A stretch of 64,000 nucleotides of DNA, taken from Mixta gaviniae. Lineage in GTDB: Bacteria > Pseudomonadota > Gammaproteobacteria > Enterobacterales > Enterobacteriaceae. Positions 19,598 through 27,063 of this stretch are shown in pieces. A program made the translations under genes and the position numbers. The notes under the pieces are model-generated. The model made no database searches, was not told the origin of the DNA, and was given only the letters and a program-made list of their open reading frames with translations. The stretch covers positions 3,844,001 to 3,908,000 of the forward strand of contig NZ_CP026377.1 in NCBI RefSeq assembly GCF_002953195.1. The letters run 5' to 3'. How positions within the stretch are numbered: the first letter of the stretch is position 1; each line of letters starts with the position of its first letter.

Positions 19598-19611
19598 CCC
19601 GCCTGAGCGGG
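19598..19611 (+). terminator. Hairpin terminator after the secreted protein gene
   Basis: Arms CCCGC and GCGGG separated by CTGA immediately after the stop codon; there is only a short T stretch, so it is a weak candidate. Confidence 0.45.
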
Positions 19612-19624
19612 TTCTGATGGAAAG

Positions 19625-19843
19625 CTATAACCAAAGCGTGCCCTGTGGCGATCGGTTCGGATGCGGAGGAACAGGCTTCACTGTAGCGGGTTGCGAGATA
19701 ATTTCAGCGACGGTTTCATGAGACTTGAAAGTACAGCTGCAATTAATATTCTGGCACGGGTTATAGCGTTCCTTCGTTGTCTTAGAAACCTGAAAACTAC
19801 TGCGAGTATGTGCTGCGCTTCCACACAGCGGGCAATTCATCAT
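19625..19843 (-). CDS. ogr: P2 Ogr/Delta-family zinc-binding late activator
   Basis: Late-gene transcription activator of P2-like phages; it binds late promoters and the RNA polymerase alpha subunit. The start at 19843 gives 72 residues, the same length as P2 Ogr, so the upstream 28 codons in frame are excluded. Seen: CPLCGSAAHTRSS, then TTKERYNPCQNINC, the four-cysteine zinc module, and FKSHETVAEII. It lies downstream of the D remnant as in P2, at the attachment-site end of the prophage. It seems intact although most of its target operons are deleted. Confidence 0.9.
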   Translation of the reverse strand: MMNCPLCGSAAHTRSSFQVSKTTKERYNPCQNINCSCTFKSHETVAEIISQPATVKPVPPHPNRSPQGTLWL

Positions 19844-19904
19844 AGTGGCGCACCCCTTCCCATTTAAGATGAATAATACACAAAAAAACATAATGGGATG
19901 GTTC

Positions 19905-20099
19905 TTATTCCATTTCGAGACTATCAATCTTCACCTCCAGCTCCAGACTGGTGGTAAACCCACCGTCACTGCTCAGGCTGTGCGTCAGCGTGGTGATAAT
20001 CCAGCTGCTGCCGTCTACCTGCTTTTTGAAGCCGCTGACCTTCCCGGTGCGGATCAGGTTGGTGATAAGGCGCATGATTTCGGTGAGTTGTGCGTTCAT
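19905..20099 (-). pseudogene. gpV-gpD deletion fusion (P2 baseplate / tail late-control remnants)
   Basis: A 64-residue frame in which the first about 23 residues (MNAQLTEIMRLITNLIRTGK) look like the start of P2 gpV (baseplate spike) and the rest (GFKKQVDGSSWIITTLTHSL, FTTSLELEVKI) is the C-terminus of P2 gpD. In P2, V and D are separated by W, J, I, H, G, FI, FII, E, T and U, so one in-frame deletion has removed the tail operons. The product is unlikely to function as either protein. Confidence 0.75.
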
Positions 20100-20413
20100 G
20101 CCAAGAGGTTGCCATGAACGAAAGTTGAGAGGCAGAGATGGGCATTGTATGAGATGTGATACAAAGGTTTAACCGAACTGAGTCATTGAGTTGATGCTTT
20201 ATTTGCGCTGGATTAAGCCTGAATGGACAGTCCGCTGTGTGCCAAAAGCGAACATCGCTGACATCAAAATATGTTAATTGACCAGGAAAAGGTCAAACCC
20301 TCATTTCACGTTAACAGCGGGTGCGGATATTTCGTTGCCTGCACCAAATTATGTTGCCGTTCCCACCGTCGTGACATGACGCTGAGCGTTCCCAAACACA
20401 CAGGAAACAGAAA

Positions 20414-20593
20414 ATGAATGTGAATACTGAGATTTTGAAACTCTGGCAATCCAGGGGAGAAAACGAGCGCACCGGATCCGATGCTGAGAAGGTTGCAGAC
20501 ATTGCCTGGGAGCAGGGGTTGCGACTTCACCCTCAGCGAAATATTCACCATGACAGAGTGAAGTACCTCATTGGCCATCGCAACATAGGCTAG
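20414..20593 (+). CDS. Small hypothetical protein (59 aa)
   Basis: An open frame from ATG 20414 to TAG 20593, with a good Shine-Dalgarno (AGGAAA) 6-7 bases before. The product is charged and helical (SDAEKVADIAWEQGLRLHP), with no signal peptide or recognised domain. It lies in the cargo block inserted between the V and S genes of the prophage, upstream of the regulator gene. It could be a small cargo gene or chance. Confidence 0.4.
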   Translation: MNVNTEILKLWQSRGENERTGSDAEKVADIAWEQGLRLHPQRNIHHDRVKYLIGHRNIG

Positions 20594-20682
20594 GGCTGCC
20601 AGGTTGATGTATTGCAGTGCGGCTTTTGAAGGAGGCTTAGGTGATTCATCGTTAACTAATCGGTTTTTAAATAGCCCATCAA

Positions 20683-20729
20683 GTTCCTGTTAGGAACATC
20701 ATTGTTCTTTTGTGGAATTTAAATGTTCC
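20683..20729. promoter_or_regulatory. Candidate operator cluster (GTTCC/GGAAC half-sites)
   Basis: Nested inverted repeats just upstream of the regulator gene: GTTCC-TGTTA-GGAAC (20683-20697) and GGAACAT (20693-20699) with ATGTTCC (20723-20729), plus a GTTC in between. The gene start is 55 bp downstream. This is the layout of an autoregulated promoter; the binding protein is inferred to be the adjacent HTH protein. Confidence 0.45.
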
Positions 20730-20784
20730 AAAAAACAACTTGCCGTGTTACCTTCTTTAGACTGAAACTATAGAGGTAACTGGT

Positions 20785-21306
20785 ATGTCCGAAACACAAT
20801 ACATCACAACCTACTCAAGTATTTGCATGATACTTTTACGTGAATTGCGCATAGAGAGAGGGGTCCACCAAGCGCAAGTTGCCGATTGGATTGGTAAAAC
20901 TCCAAGCGCATGGACGAAAGTTGAGGCAGGTAAAAGCCCACTGCAGTTTGAGGTTTTTGTTCGGGTCTGCTTTAGCTTTCAGGTTCAGCCATCAACAGTT
21001 ATGGCAACAGCAGAACGTTACGCTGCGTTGCTTCGTCAGCATCAGTGGGCTGTTTTAACTTCAGAGCTGAATCTTGGCGAAGATTTGCTAATAAGTCGCG
21101 CACAGGAATATTGGGCTTCCCCGGGGTTTCGATCCAGTAATAATACTCCTGCTGGATGGGGCGTGCCATCTGTGCTAAACGGACCACTATATAACCCTGA
21201 TGGAACGATCACTCTCGCCTTATCCATCCGCTTTGCGCTAGATAAGAATTTTCGCGAGATTCAATTGAGTTCACAACAAGTTCTAAGCCCGCCCTGGCAA
21301 TCATAG
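20785..21306 (+). CDS. XRE-family HTH regulator
   Basis: A 173-residue protein with an N-terminal helix-turn-helix of the XRE/Cro type at about residues 12-65 (LLRELRIERGVHQAQVADWI, then SAWTKVEAGKSPL). The C-terminal about 90 residues are not recognised. The Shine-Dalgarno GAGGT lies 8 bases before the ATG. It probably controls the downstream muramidase-inhibitor pair and itself, given the inverted repeats upstream. A hairpin with GTCCGCTT/AAGCGGAC arms (21336-21359) lies after the stop and may attenuate read-through. Confidence 0.7.
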   Translation: MSETQYITTYSSICMILLRELRIERGVHQAQVADWIGKTPSAWTKVEAGKSPLQFEVFVRVCFSFQVQPSTVMATAERYAALLRQHQWAVLTSELNLGEDLLISRAQEYWASPGFRSSNNTPAGWGVPSVLNGPLYNPDGTITLALSIRFALDKNFREIQLSSQQVLSPPWQS

Positions 21307-21579
21307 GACCACTACCGCAGTTGAATTAATTTCATGTCCGCTTCTCGCTCAAAGCGGACGTTACGAATACAACGGTATGCTAAGGATAGGAGATCAGTTC
21401 ACCGCATGCCGAGTCCCAGCACAGGCATAATGCAGACGGAACTTTTGGCTACCGGGTGTCCGGAGCTGCGTTTTCTCATGTACTGGGATCTGCCCCTGAC
21501 AGCGTGGCTAATACGCTCTAAAAAAGATAGAATTTTGCCACATGATTAGACATGACATTGCTCGCGCAAAGGACAAACC

Positions 21580-22500
21580 ATGACTCATGGCCGACATCAA
21601 GGTCCACACATTTTTCGATTGTCTTCATCAGTCGGAGCCTGTGGAACCAATAATCCTGACGAAGTTAAGGCCATCCAGCATCTGGTAAAAAATGCAGGGT
21701 ATGGACTGACTACAGGAAGATCACTTGCAGTAAATGGACACTGTGATACTGCTACTATTGAGGCGATACGCTGGTATCAGCGGCTTTTAAATATGTCGCC
21801 TAACGGCCTGATTCAGCCTACAGATACATGGTTCATGCAGGCTCTTGATAAGGCTACCTCTCCCCATTTTCGCCCCAAACACAGCGGCGGTCCGTTGGCC
21901 GTCCGGCGGGGGCAACTGACTTTCGATGCAGAAGGCGTTGACTACATTACCGCCGTGGCGCCATTCCGGCAGCGTCGTTACCCTAATTTCTCACGCATAC
22001 TGCAATGGCCGCCTACAAACTCGTCGGGGGTAACATTAGGACGTGGGTATGACATGGGAAACCGCAGTGCAGGAGAAATTTTCAATACGCTAAGGCAGGC
22101 CGGCATTGAAGAATACAAGGCTGTAATATGTTCAAAAGCGGCACATATCAAAGGCCATCAGGCAGGACAATTTGTAAAAGTCTATGGCCCTCTGGTTGGC
22201 GAGATCACTCATCAACAGCAAATTCGGCTTTTTGAGCTTGCTTACCAGGTAAAGGTTAACGAGGCCAGGAATCTTTATAAACGGGTATCACACCGTCTCC
22301 CTGATGCGCCTGAATGGGAACAGCTGGATCAAAAAATACAGGATGTAATAATCGATATTTTCTACCAAGGTGTACACAATGCCAGAGCACTTTTCCAGGC
22401 TGCCATCGATGGCAGGGCTGCTTTGATCACCCATATAAAAAACTCATCCATTTACATGTCATTTGAAAACCACAGACACAGGATCAGGTATCTGCAGTGA
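21580..22500 (+). CDS. Peptidoglycan-binding, pesticin/T4-lysozyme-like muramidase (candidate effector)
   Basis: A 306-residue protein predicted to cleave peptidoglycan. Seen: an N-terminal peptidoglycan-binding-type repeat at about residues 20-95 (AIQHLVKNAGYGL, VNGHCDTATIEAIRWYQRLL), then a lysozyme-like domain with FDAEGVD (candidate catalytic Glu) near 110 and SGVTLGRGYDMGNRS near 147-160, the pattern of pesticin-like muramidases found in bacterial effectors. There is no signal peptide, so export would need a lysis or secretion route. The stop overlaps the next gene as GTGA, strong coupling to a periplasmic lysozyme inhibitor. The likely unit is an effector and its immunity protein; an endolysin role is less likely because the prophage lysis genes lie elsewhere. 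Confidence 0.72.
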   Translation: MTHGRHQGPHIFRLSSSVGACGTNNPDEVKAIQHLVKNAGYGLTTGRSLAVNGHCDTATIEAIRWYQRLLNMSPNGLIQPTDTWFMQALDKATSPHFRPKHSGGPLAVRRGQLTFDAEGVDYITAVAPFRQRRYPNFSRILQWPPTNSSGVTLGRGYDMGNRSAGEIFNTLRQAGIEEYKAVICSKAAHIKGHQAGQFVKVYGPLVGEITHQQQIRLFELAYQVKVNEARNLYKRVSHRLPDAPEWEQLDQKIQDVIIDIFYQGVHNARALFQAAIDGRAALITHIKNSSIYMSFENHRHRIRYLQ

Positions 22501-22946
22501 AAAAAATCTTCATTATTCTGGGGGCGCTGACTGCCTCTATGGCAGCACATGCGGAGCTTACCACGGGTGTGGAACGAGACCTCTGTTTCAAAAAAAATGA
22601 GGACATTCCGTCAGCTTATAATTGCCTGACTGTCAAAAAAGAAAGCAGTAACAAGGAAATGGATACGCTCATTGCTGAAACTGTTAAGCGCATAAAGGCT
22701 AATAACGTTGGCCCTTTCAATGGAAAAGAAGACAATCCTGAAACCGCCGGGGATGTTTACAGCCAGCGGTTTATTGAGGCGCAAAAATTCTGGAAAAACT
22801 ATCGCGATAAGCTGTGTTTGTCGGTAGCGACCGAACTGGACGAGGACGCTGATGACTACCAGTCATACATAGACCAGTGCCAGATCAACCTTAATAAAAA
22901 TCACGCCGGTGAAATAGCACAGATGGGATTGCCGCCAGCTGACTAG
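22497..22946 (+). CDS. Periplasmic LprI/DUF1311-like lysozyme inhibitor (candidate immunity)
   Basis: A 149-residue protein from a GTG start overlapping the muramidase stop by 4 bases. Seen: signal peptide MKKIFIILGALTASMAAHA, then a four-cysteine mature domain (ERDLCFKK, SAYNCLTVKKES, RDKLCLSV, YIDQCQINL) like the lysozyme-inhibitor LprI N-terminal domain. Location in the periplasm would protect the cell wall from the paired muramidase. The operon context makes an immunity role likely, but this is inference. A hairpin terminator follows. Confidence 0.72.
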   Translation: MKKIFIILGALTASMAAHAELTTGVERDLCFKKNEDIPSAYNCLTVKKESSNKEMDTLIAETVKRIKANNVGPFNGKEDNPETAGDVYSQRFIEAQKFWKNYRDKLCLSVATELDEDADDYQSYIDQCQINLNKNHAGEIAQMGLPPAD

Positions 22947-22981
22947 TATTTGGCTACTTTATTGAATATTCCAATGCAAAG

Positions 22982-23001
22982 AGCCCGCGAAATGCGGGTT
23001 C
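22982..23001 (+). terminator. Terminator after the muramidase-inhibitor pair
   Basis: Arms CCCGC (22984-22988) and GCGGG (22994-22998) flanking GAAAT, about 37 bases after the stop codon of the inhibitor gene. Confidence 0.5.
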
Positions 23002-23119
23002 AGCATCAGCAGCTGCGCTACAATTTTCAATGCGCGCGTCCGCTTTTCGTTTATAAAAGGTATTAAATTGAGGAGCAACCAGAAATATTTAAAAAGCGGT
23101 TCAATTTTGGGCACTCAAT

Positions 23120-23565
23120 TTATCCAGTAAGCCAGCGCAGCAATGCCTCATGTACTGCGGTTTCCACTTCACTATTCACGCCCAGCAGGGACGCGCTGCG
23201 TATTTCACCCCAGCGCCACCCCGGCTCACCCGATAGCGCAACCCGTAGTGATGCACACAGGCAATACGCTGCACCAGCCCGGTAAACCGGACCTCTGACT
23301 GGCTGGCATTTGCCTGCGCTTTGAGGTATTTCGCCGTTTTCAGCTTCGTAAACATCTTGCGCTTCATCCGCCCCTGCTTTGTCCAGGCGGTCATCCGGCG
23401 CGGCTCCCATGTCGTCCCGTCCGGCGCACGCTGCGCGGTGATATTCTGCTGCTGAATGCGCCGCACGTCCTGCGCCACCTCACGCAGCATCCGTGTGCGT
23501 GCTGCCGGTTCCAGATTTGCCAGCAGTACGGCCAGCCAGTCGTAAATCTTTTGCCGTTCGTCCAT
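23120..23565 (-). pseudogene. S: P2 gpS tail completion protein, frameshifted near the C-terminus
   Basis: Tail-completion/virion morphogenesis protein of P2-like phages. The frame from ATG 23565 (MDERQKIYDWLAVLLANLEP) encodes typical gpS but ends prematurely at 23176, after AARPCWA. The expected continuation (SLLGVNSEVETAVHEALLRW) lies in another frame and ends at 23120. One base is missing near 23188-23193. The ATG overlaps the gpR stop, as in P2. Either a real mutation or a sequence error. Confidence 0.8.
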
Positions 23566-23990
23566 CAGCGCCCCGTCCAGAACTCTTCCGGCTCGTCCGA
23601 CTCCGGTACGGCTTCAATCTGCATCTGCCCGTTGACCTCCCGTGCTATCACCCGCTCCGTCAGCTTCAGGTTCAGGCTAAGATCGCAGGCACCGTTGCCC
23701 AGAATATCCACTTCAAAGGTAAACAGCTTTTCCCGCTCATAAGGGTTCTGCAACGCATCGGGCTGATTGTCCCGCAGCCAGTACAGAATGGGGGCCATTA
23801 ACAGGTTCTGGTCGCCGGTGAAGTCCGTCACCCCCACGTTCAGGGTGTAGCGGTACTCCCATGAGATGGACGCGGCAGAAGTAGCAACCAGCGAACCGTT
23901 ATCCACAAACAGGTGCAGCCGATCCGGGTTCTCCCGCACATAGGGCACCGACTTATTCAGGGCGTGGCGTAAGGACTGCGGTTTGTTCAT
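23565..23990 (-). CDS. R: P2 gpR tail completion protein
   Basis: A 141-residue tail-completion protein of P2-like phages, beginning MNKPQSLRHALNKSVPYV and with the family segment APILYWLRDNQPDAL. It overlaps the lysC remnant upstream and gpS downstream, as in the P2 gene order. It appears intact but has no complete tail operon to serve in this prophage. Confidence 0.85.
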   Translation of the reverse strand: MNKPQSLRHALNKSVPYVRENPDRLHLFVDNGSLVATSAASISWEYRYTLNVGVTDFTGDQNLLMAPILYWLRDNQPDALQNPYEREKLFTFEVDILGNGACDLSLNLKLTERVIAREVNGQMQIEAVPESDEPEEFWTGR

Positions 23991-24094
23991 CGTCTTTTTC
24001 CTGACAGTTCACTATGGTGTCCACCTTATCCGCGCAGTTCGCCCAGGCGGCTTCCGTCTCATCCAGCAGGCGCATCAGATCGCCGTTACTGCGC
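23953..24094 (-). pseudogene. lysC (Rz1-like) 3' remnant
   Basis: The minus-strand frame ending at 23953 encodes SNGDLMRLLDETEAAWANCA and KVDTIVNCQE, the C-terminal part of the P2 LysC/Rz1-like lysis protein, overlapping the gpR start as in P2. The 5' part is lost at a junction near 24095-24101, where opposite-strand DNA from another part of the phage begins. Confidence 0.6.
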
Positions 24095-24101
24095 GGAGCG
24101 G

Positions 24102-24164
24102 CTGGCAAACGAACCCCTGCAGGGCGAAGCGGCCCACACCCGCAACATTATGGAGATCTGTTAA
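24102..24164 (+). pseudogene. Probable gpP (terminase ATPase) C-terminal remnant
   Basis: Twenty codons (LANEPLQGEAAHTRNIMEIC then stop) directly before the portal gene and in the same direction, where P2 has the end of P. I infer a remnant from position and frame only. The deletion between lysC and this point would have removed lysB, lysA, K, Y, X, L, M, N, O and most of P. Confidence 0.4.
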
Positions 24165-25202
24165 ATGAGCAAACGAAAAAGCCGCGCCCGCACGCAGCCG
24201 GTCAGTCAGCCGGAAAACATGACCGGCGCACCGGCGGCGGAAGCGTTCACCTTTGGCGACCCGGTGCCGGTTCTCGATCGCCGTGAACTGCTGGACTATG
24301 TGGAATGCGTGGTGATGGACCGCTGGTATGAGCCGCCGGTAAGTTTTGACGGGCTGGCGCGCACGTTCCGCTCCGCCGTTCATCACAGCTCTCCGATCAG
24401 CGTAAAGTGTAACATTCTGGCGAGCACCTTTATCCCGCACCCGCTGCTGAGTCAGCAGGCTTTTACCCGCTTTGCGATGGATTATCTTGTCTTTGCCAAT
24501 GCCTATCTGGAGAAGCGAACCAGCCGCCTCGGGAACACGATCAAGCTGGAGCCATCGCTTGCGAAGTTTACGCGTCGCGGACTCGACCTTGATACATACT
24601 GGTATGCGCATTACGGCATCAACGCCGATCCGTATGAGTTTGCGAAGGGCAGCGTCTTTCACCTGATGGAGCCGGACATTAATCAGGAAATTTACGGCGT
24701 GCCGGGGTATCTGTCGGCCATCCCGTCCGCGCTGCTGAATGAGTCGGCCACGCTGTTTCGCCGCAAGTATTACATTAACGGCAGTCACGCGGGCTTTATC
24801 ATGTACATGACCGACCCGGCACAGAGCCAGCAGGACGTGGATAACATCCGCAGCGCCATGAAAAGCGCTAAGGGACCTGGCAATTTTCGTAACCTGTTTA
24901 TGTACAGCCCGAACGGGAAAAAGGACGGCATCCAGATCATCCCGCTGTCAGAGGTAGCGGCGAAGGATAAGTTTCTGAACATCAAAAACGTGAGCCGCGA
25001 CGATATGCTGGCTGTTCACCGCGTGCCGCCGCAGCTGATGGGAATAATCCCGAACAACACCGGCGGGTTTGGTGACATAGAGAAAGCCAGCCGCGTGTTC
25101 GTGCGTAACGAGTTGATACCCCTGCAAGAGCGATTTAAAGAGCTGAATAGCTGGCTTAATGAAGAAGTAATAAGTTTCAATCCCTATATTTTAGATATGT
25201 AA
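24165..25202 (+). CDS. Q: P2 gpQ portal protein
   Basis: A 345-residue portal protein of P2-like phages (P2 gpQ is 344), through which DNA enters the capsid. Seen: AAEAFTFGDPVPVLDRRELL near the N-terminus, PPVSFDGLAR, LLNESATLFRRKYYINGSHA, and the C-terminal VHRVPPQLMGIIPNNTGGFG. It is full length and apparently intact, although capsid and terminase genes are gone. Its end abuts a bidirectional terminator and then the ATPase cargo gene. Confidence 0.93.
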   Translation: MSKRKSRARTQPVSQPENMTGAPAAEAFTFGDPVPVLDRRELLDYVECVVMDRWYEPPVSFDGLARTFRSAVHHSSPISVKCNILASTFIPHPLLSQQAFTRFAMDYLVFANAYLEKRTSRLGNTIKLEPSLAKFTRRGLDLDTYWYAHYGINADPYEFAKGSVFHLMEPDINQEIYGVPGYLSAIPSALLNESATLFRRKYYINGSHAGFIMYMTDPAQSQQDVDNIRSAMKSAKGPGNFRNLFMYSPNGKKDGIQIIPLSEVAAKDKFLNIKNVSRDDMLAVHRVPPQLMGIIPNNTGGFGDIEKASRVFVRNELIPLQERFKELNSWLNEEVISFNPYILDM

Positions 25203-25206
25203 ATAA

Positions 25207-25229
25207 AAGGCACCCTTGCGGGTGCCTTT
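25207..25229. terminator. Bidirectional terminator between Q and the ATPase gene
   Basis: Arms GGCACCC (25209-25215) and GGGTGCC (25220-25226) flanked by A and T stretches, placed between the convergent Q and ATPase genes. Confidence 0.8.
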
Positions 25230-25231
25230 AC

Positions 25232-26497
25232 TTATGGTAAATCTAAGTCATCTTTCAATTCAGCTATATCTTGATGTTGAAGCCATATCAAAAAACCTTT
25301 ATCAACTACATTCAGCTTTCTATTTGTCTGATCATAATCAAGTATGATTGGCATTATATTTTTTTTAATCTGTAAGGATGCAGTAGATTGCAATGACTGA
25401 GTTACATTACCGAGGTTAAGCTTTTCGCCTCTTGGATGAACAGACTGTAAAGTTGCTCTAATATCCTTGAACTTAAGGCCTAGTTCAAGCTCACTAATTG
25501 TTGAGGAAAGTACAGGGTAAAGAATCCACTTATGCATCTGCAATTCTGTATCCTGAAAACCATCCGAAAAGTTTATTAAAAAAGAGTTGTAACGTGCTGA
25601 TTGGTCACCGACGATTTTTGCAATGATCTCTTTACCGTCTAAACCATTGCCAATAGTCGTCTTGATTTGTTGTGTTCCTGAAATACCACACTCGATACAT
25701 GCACGCCTACATGCCTCCTGAACCAAATAAATACTGTTGAGGCAGTGAAGAACAATGTCAGCTTTAAACTTTGCATCAAAATCGATGTTAAGGAGTTCAC
25801 CGCCTTTTTGAATTGCCATCTCCAACTCAGCCGTTTCCCACTTGTCAGCGTTAACAGATATGATTCGGCCAGTTAAATCACCGTTATAAACAATTAATCT
25901 ATTATCCTCTAACCACACGCCAACAACAATAAAAATTATATTTGAACTCTCGTGGAAAGCTTTTAAAGCTATAGAGAAATCACGTTGAGTCTCGAAAGGC
26001 ATATAGTGAAAGTCTTCGAGCACTATAATTTTTTTAAAGTTAATTGATTTTAGAGCCGCAATCACATCATTGACATCATCCACATCAATTTCTAAAGGTG
26101 CTTTAACTTGTTCGTGAGAATTTGTATCTTCTATTTCCCCACCGGCACTTGCACCGAATCCGAAAATACTTGTTTTAATGGTTGCAAGAATCTTATTTTT
26201 ACCTGTGATTCCTTTTTTAGTTGATTGCGTAATTTCGAACCCTGCTCTTTTTAAGATGCTAGCATTCAACTCTGACACATCTGAGCGGTTTGAGCACTGG
26301 ACTAAAATATAATCCTCAGAATTTATGCAGTGTTTCCTTACGCAAGTTTTCCCTTGTTTAGAGCTGCCGTATATAACAATATGCTTTTTAGCCAATAATT
26401 CCTGTTTTAATTTATTGTCTACGTCAGGCCTTTCAATGTAATTAAGTGGCAAATCCCTTGATAAACCAAAAATTTCATTTGTCTCAAAATTCTGCAT
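25232..26497 (-). CDS. Stand-alone P-loop ATPase in the P2 accessory hotspot (candidate defence gene)
   Basis: A 421-residue protein, AT-rich compared with the flanking phage genes. Seen: Walker A YGSSKQGKT near residues 44-52, Walker B KKIIVLEDFHYM near 154-165, and an AAA/STAND-like helical continuation (TAELEMAIQKGGELL, YLVQEACRRACIECG). The C-terminal about 100 residues resemble a winged-helix or small helical domain. There is no signal peptide or membrane segment. It occupies the interval between the portal gene and the replication gene, the well-known P2-prophage hotspot for anti-phage genes such as old and tin. Function is not known; defence is inferred from position. It has its own terminator at the 3' end and should have a promoter in the cos-proximal gap. 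Confidence 0.6.
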   Translation of the reverse strand: MQNFETNEIFGLSRDLPLNYIERPDVDNKLKQELLAKKHIVIYGSSKQGKTCVRKHCINSEDYILVQCSNRSDVSELNASILKRAGFEITQSTKKGITGKNKILATIKTSIFGFGASAGGEIEDTNSHEQVKAPLEIDVDDVNDVIAALKSINFKKIIVLEDFHYMPFETQRDFSIALKAFHESSNIIFIVVGVWLEDNRLIVYNGDLTGRIISVNADKWETAELEMAIQKGGELLNIDFDAKFKADIVLHCLNSIYLVQEACRRACIECGISGTQQIKTTIGNGLDGKEIIAKIVGDQSARYNSFLINFSDGFQDTELQMHKWILYPVLSSTISELELGLKFKDIRATLQSVHPRGEKLNLGNVTQSLQSTASLQIKKNIMPIILDYDQTNRKLNVVDKGFLIWLQHQDIAELKDDLDLP

Positions 26498-26584
26498 AAA
26501 TCATTCCGCTGATGTTGGGGGATAGTTAAAAATAACTTTTTACAGGGGGTTCTGCAACAAGCATGCACTAGGTGTTAATATGAT

Positions 26585-26650
26585 TGCGCGCGCTCGTACC
26601 CCCGCCACGCCTGCCCGCTTTATGTAGCGGTTTTCATGCACCTGCATGAC
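26585..26650. other. P2-like cos region
   Basis: The sequence CCCCCGCCACGCCTGCCCGC followed by TGCACCTGCATGA resembles the cohesive-end region of P2/186 phages, which lies between Q and the early genes just as here. The related stretch at 37214-37270 in the second prophage remnant shares the same pattern. The exact nick positions are not determined. Confidence 0.5.
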
Positions 26651-26657
26651 ATCGTAA

Positions 26658-26681
26658 AAGCCCGCCGGGACTGGCGGGCTT
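26658..26681. terminator. Strong hairpin beside cos
   Basis: Perfect 9-bp arms AAGCCCGCC (26658-26666) and GGCGGGCTT (26673-26681) with a short loop. It probably terminates transcription running from the early region toward cos. Confidence 0.6.
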
Positions 26682-26775
26682 CGACGCTGGCGATCCTCTG
26701 CGGATCATGCGAATTAATGCGAATTCATGCGGCATAGTCATGCACGTCAGGCTATCACCGCTGTACTACCAGTTA

Positions 26776-26964
26776 TCACTCTGAAATCTGCATTGAACGG
26801 TTGTACTCTTGATTACGCAGGCGCGCCATCAGTTCGTCTGTTAGTTCTGATACCCATTCTATTGCCAGACGTTTTTCCTAATCGCTACAGTCACTGACAG
26901 AAACAAGTTTTAAAAAGAAATCAATACGCTGGAGTTTTACTGACTCCAAAAGATAGTCCTGCAT
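26776..26964 (-). pseudogene. LexA-controlled small early gene, interrupted by an amber codon
   Basis: From ATG 26964 the frame reads 28 residues (MQDYLLESVKLQRIDFFLKL...), meets TAG, then continues for 33 residues (EKRLAIEWVSELTDELMARL...) to TGA at 26776. It fits one 62-residue protein with a single base change. A very strong Shine-Dalgarno (AAGGAGG) precedes the ATG, and a perfect LexA box lies 23 bp upstream. In phage 186 the SOS-induced tum operon occupies this position; whether this is a tum equivalent is unknown. Confidence 0.6.
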
Positions 26965-26986
26965 GTCGCCTCCTTCATCCCACTAA

Positions 26987-27002
26987 CTGTATATATATAC
27001 AG
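26987..27002. promoter_or_regulatory. Perfect LexA (SOS) box
   Basis: CTGTATATATATACAG matches the E. coli consensus CTGT-(AT)4-ACAG exactly. It sits between the end of the replication gene A and the small gene at 26964, with a -10-like TATACT overlapping, so it should repress a leftward promoter. It resembles the LexA control of tum in phage 186, which links prophage induction to DNA damage. Confidence 0.85.
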
Positions 27003-27063
27003 TATAAAAGATTTAAGATGATGTGAAACTTTTTTAACTTTCAATGGGATTGATCTGTTGCTC

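Noticed and set aside
21334..21549. 71-codon frame between the regulator and the muramidase
   Set aside because: The start lies in a hairpin (GTCCGCTT/AAGCGGAC), composition is non-coding-like, and there is no family similarity.
24075..24788. 237-codon minus-strand frame
   Set aside because: Antisense of the intact portal gene Q.
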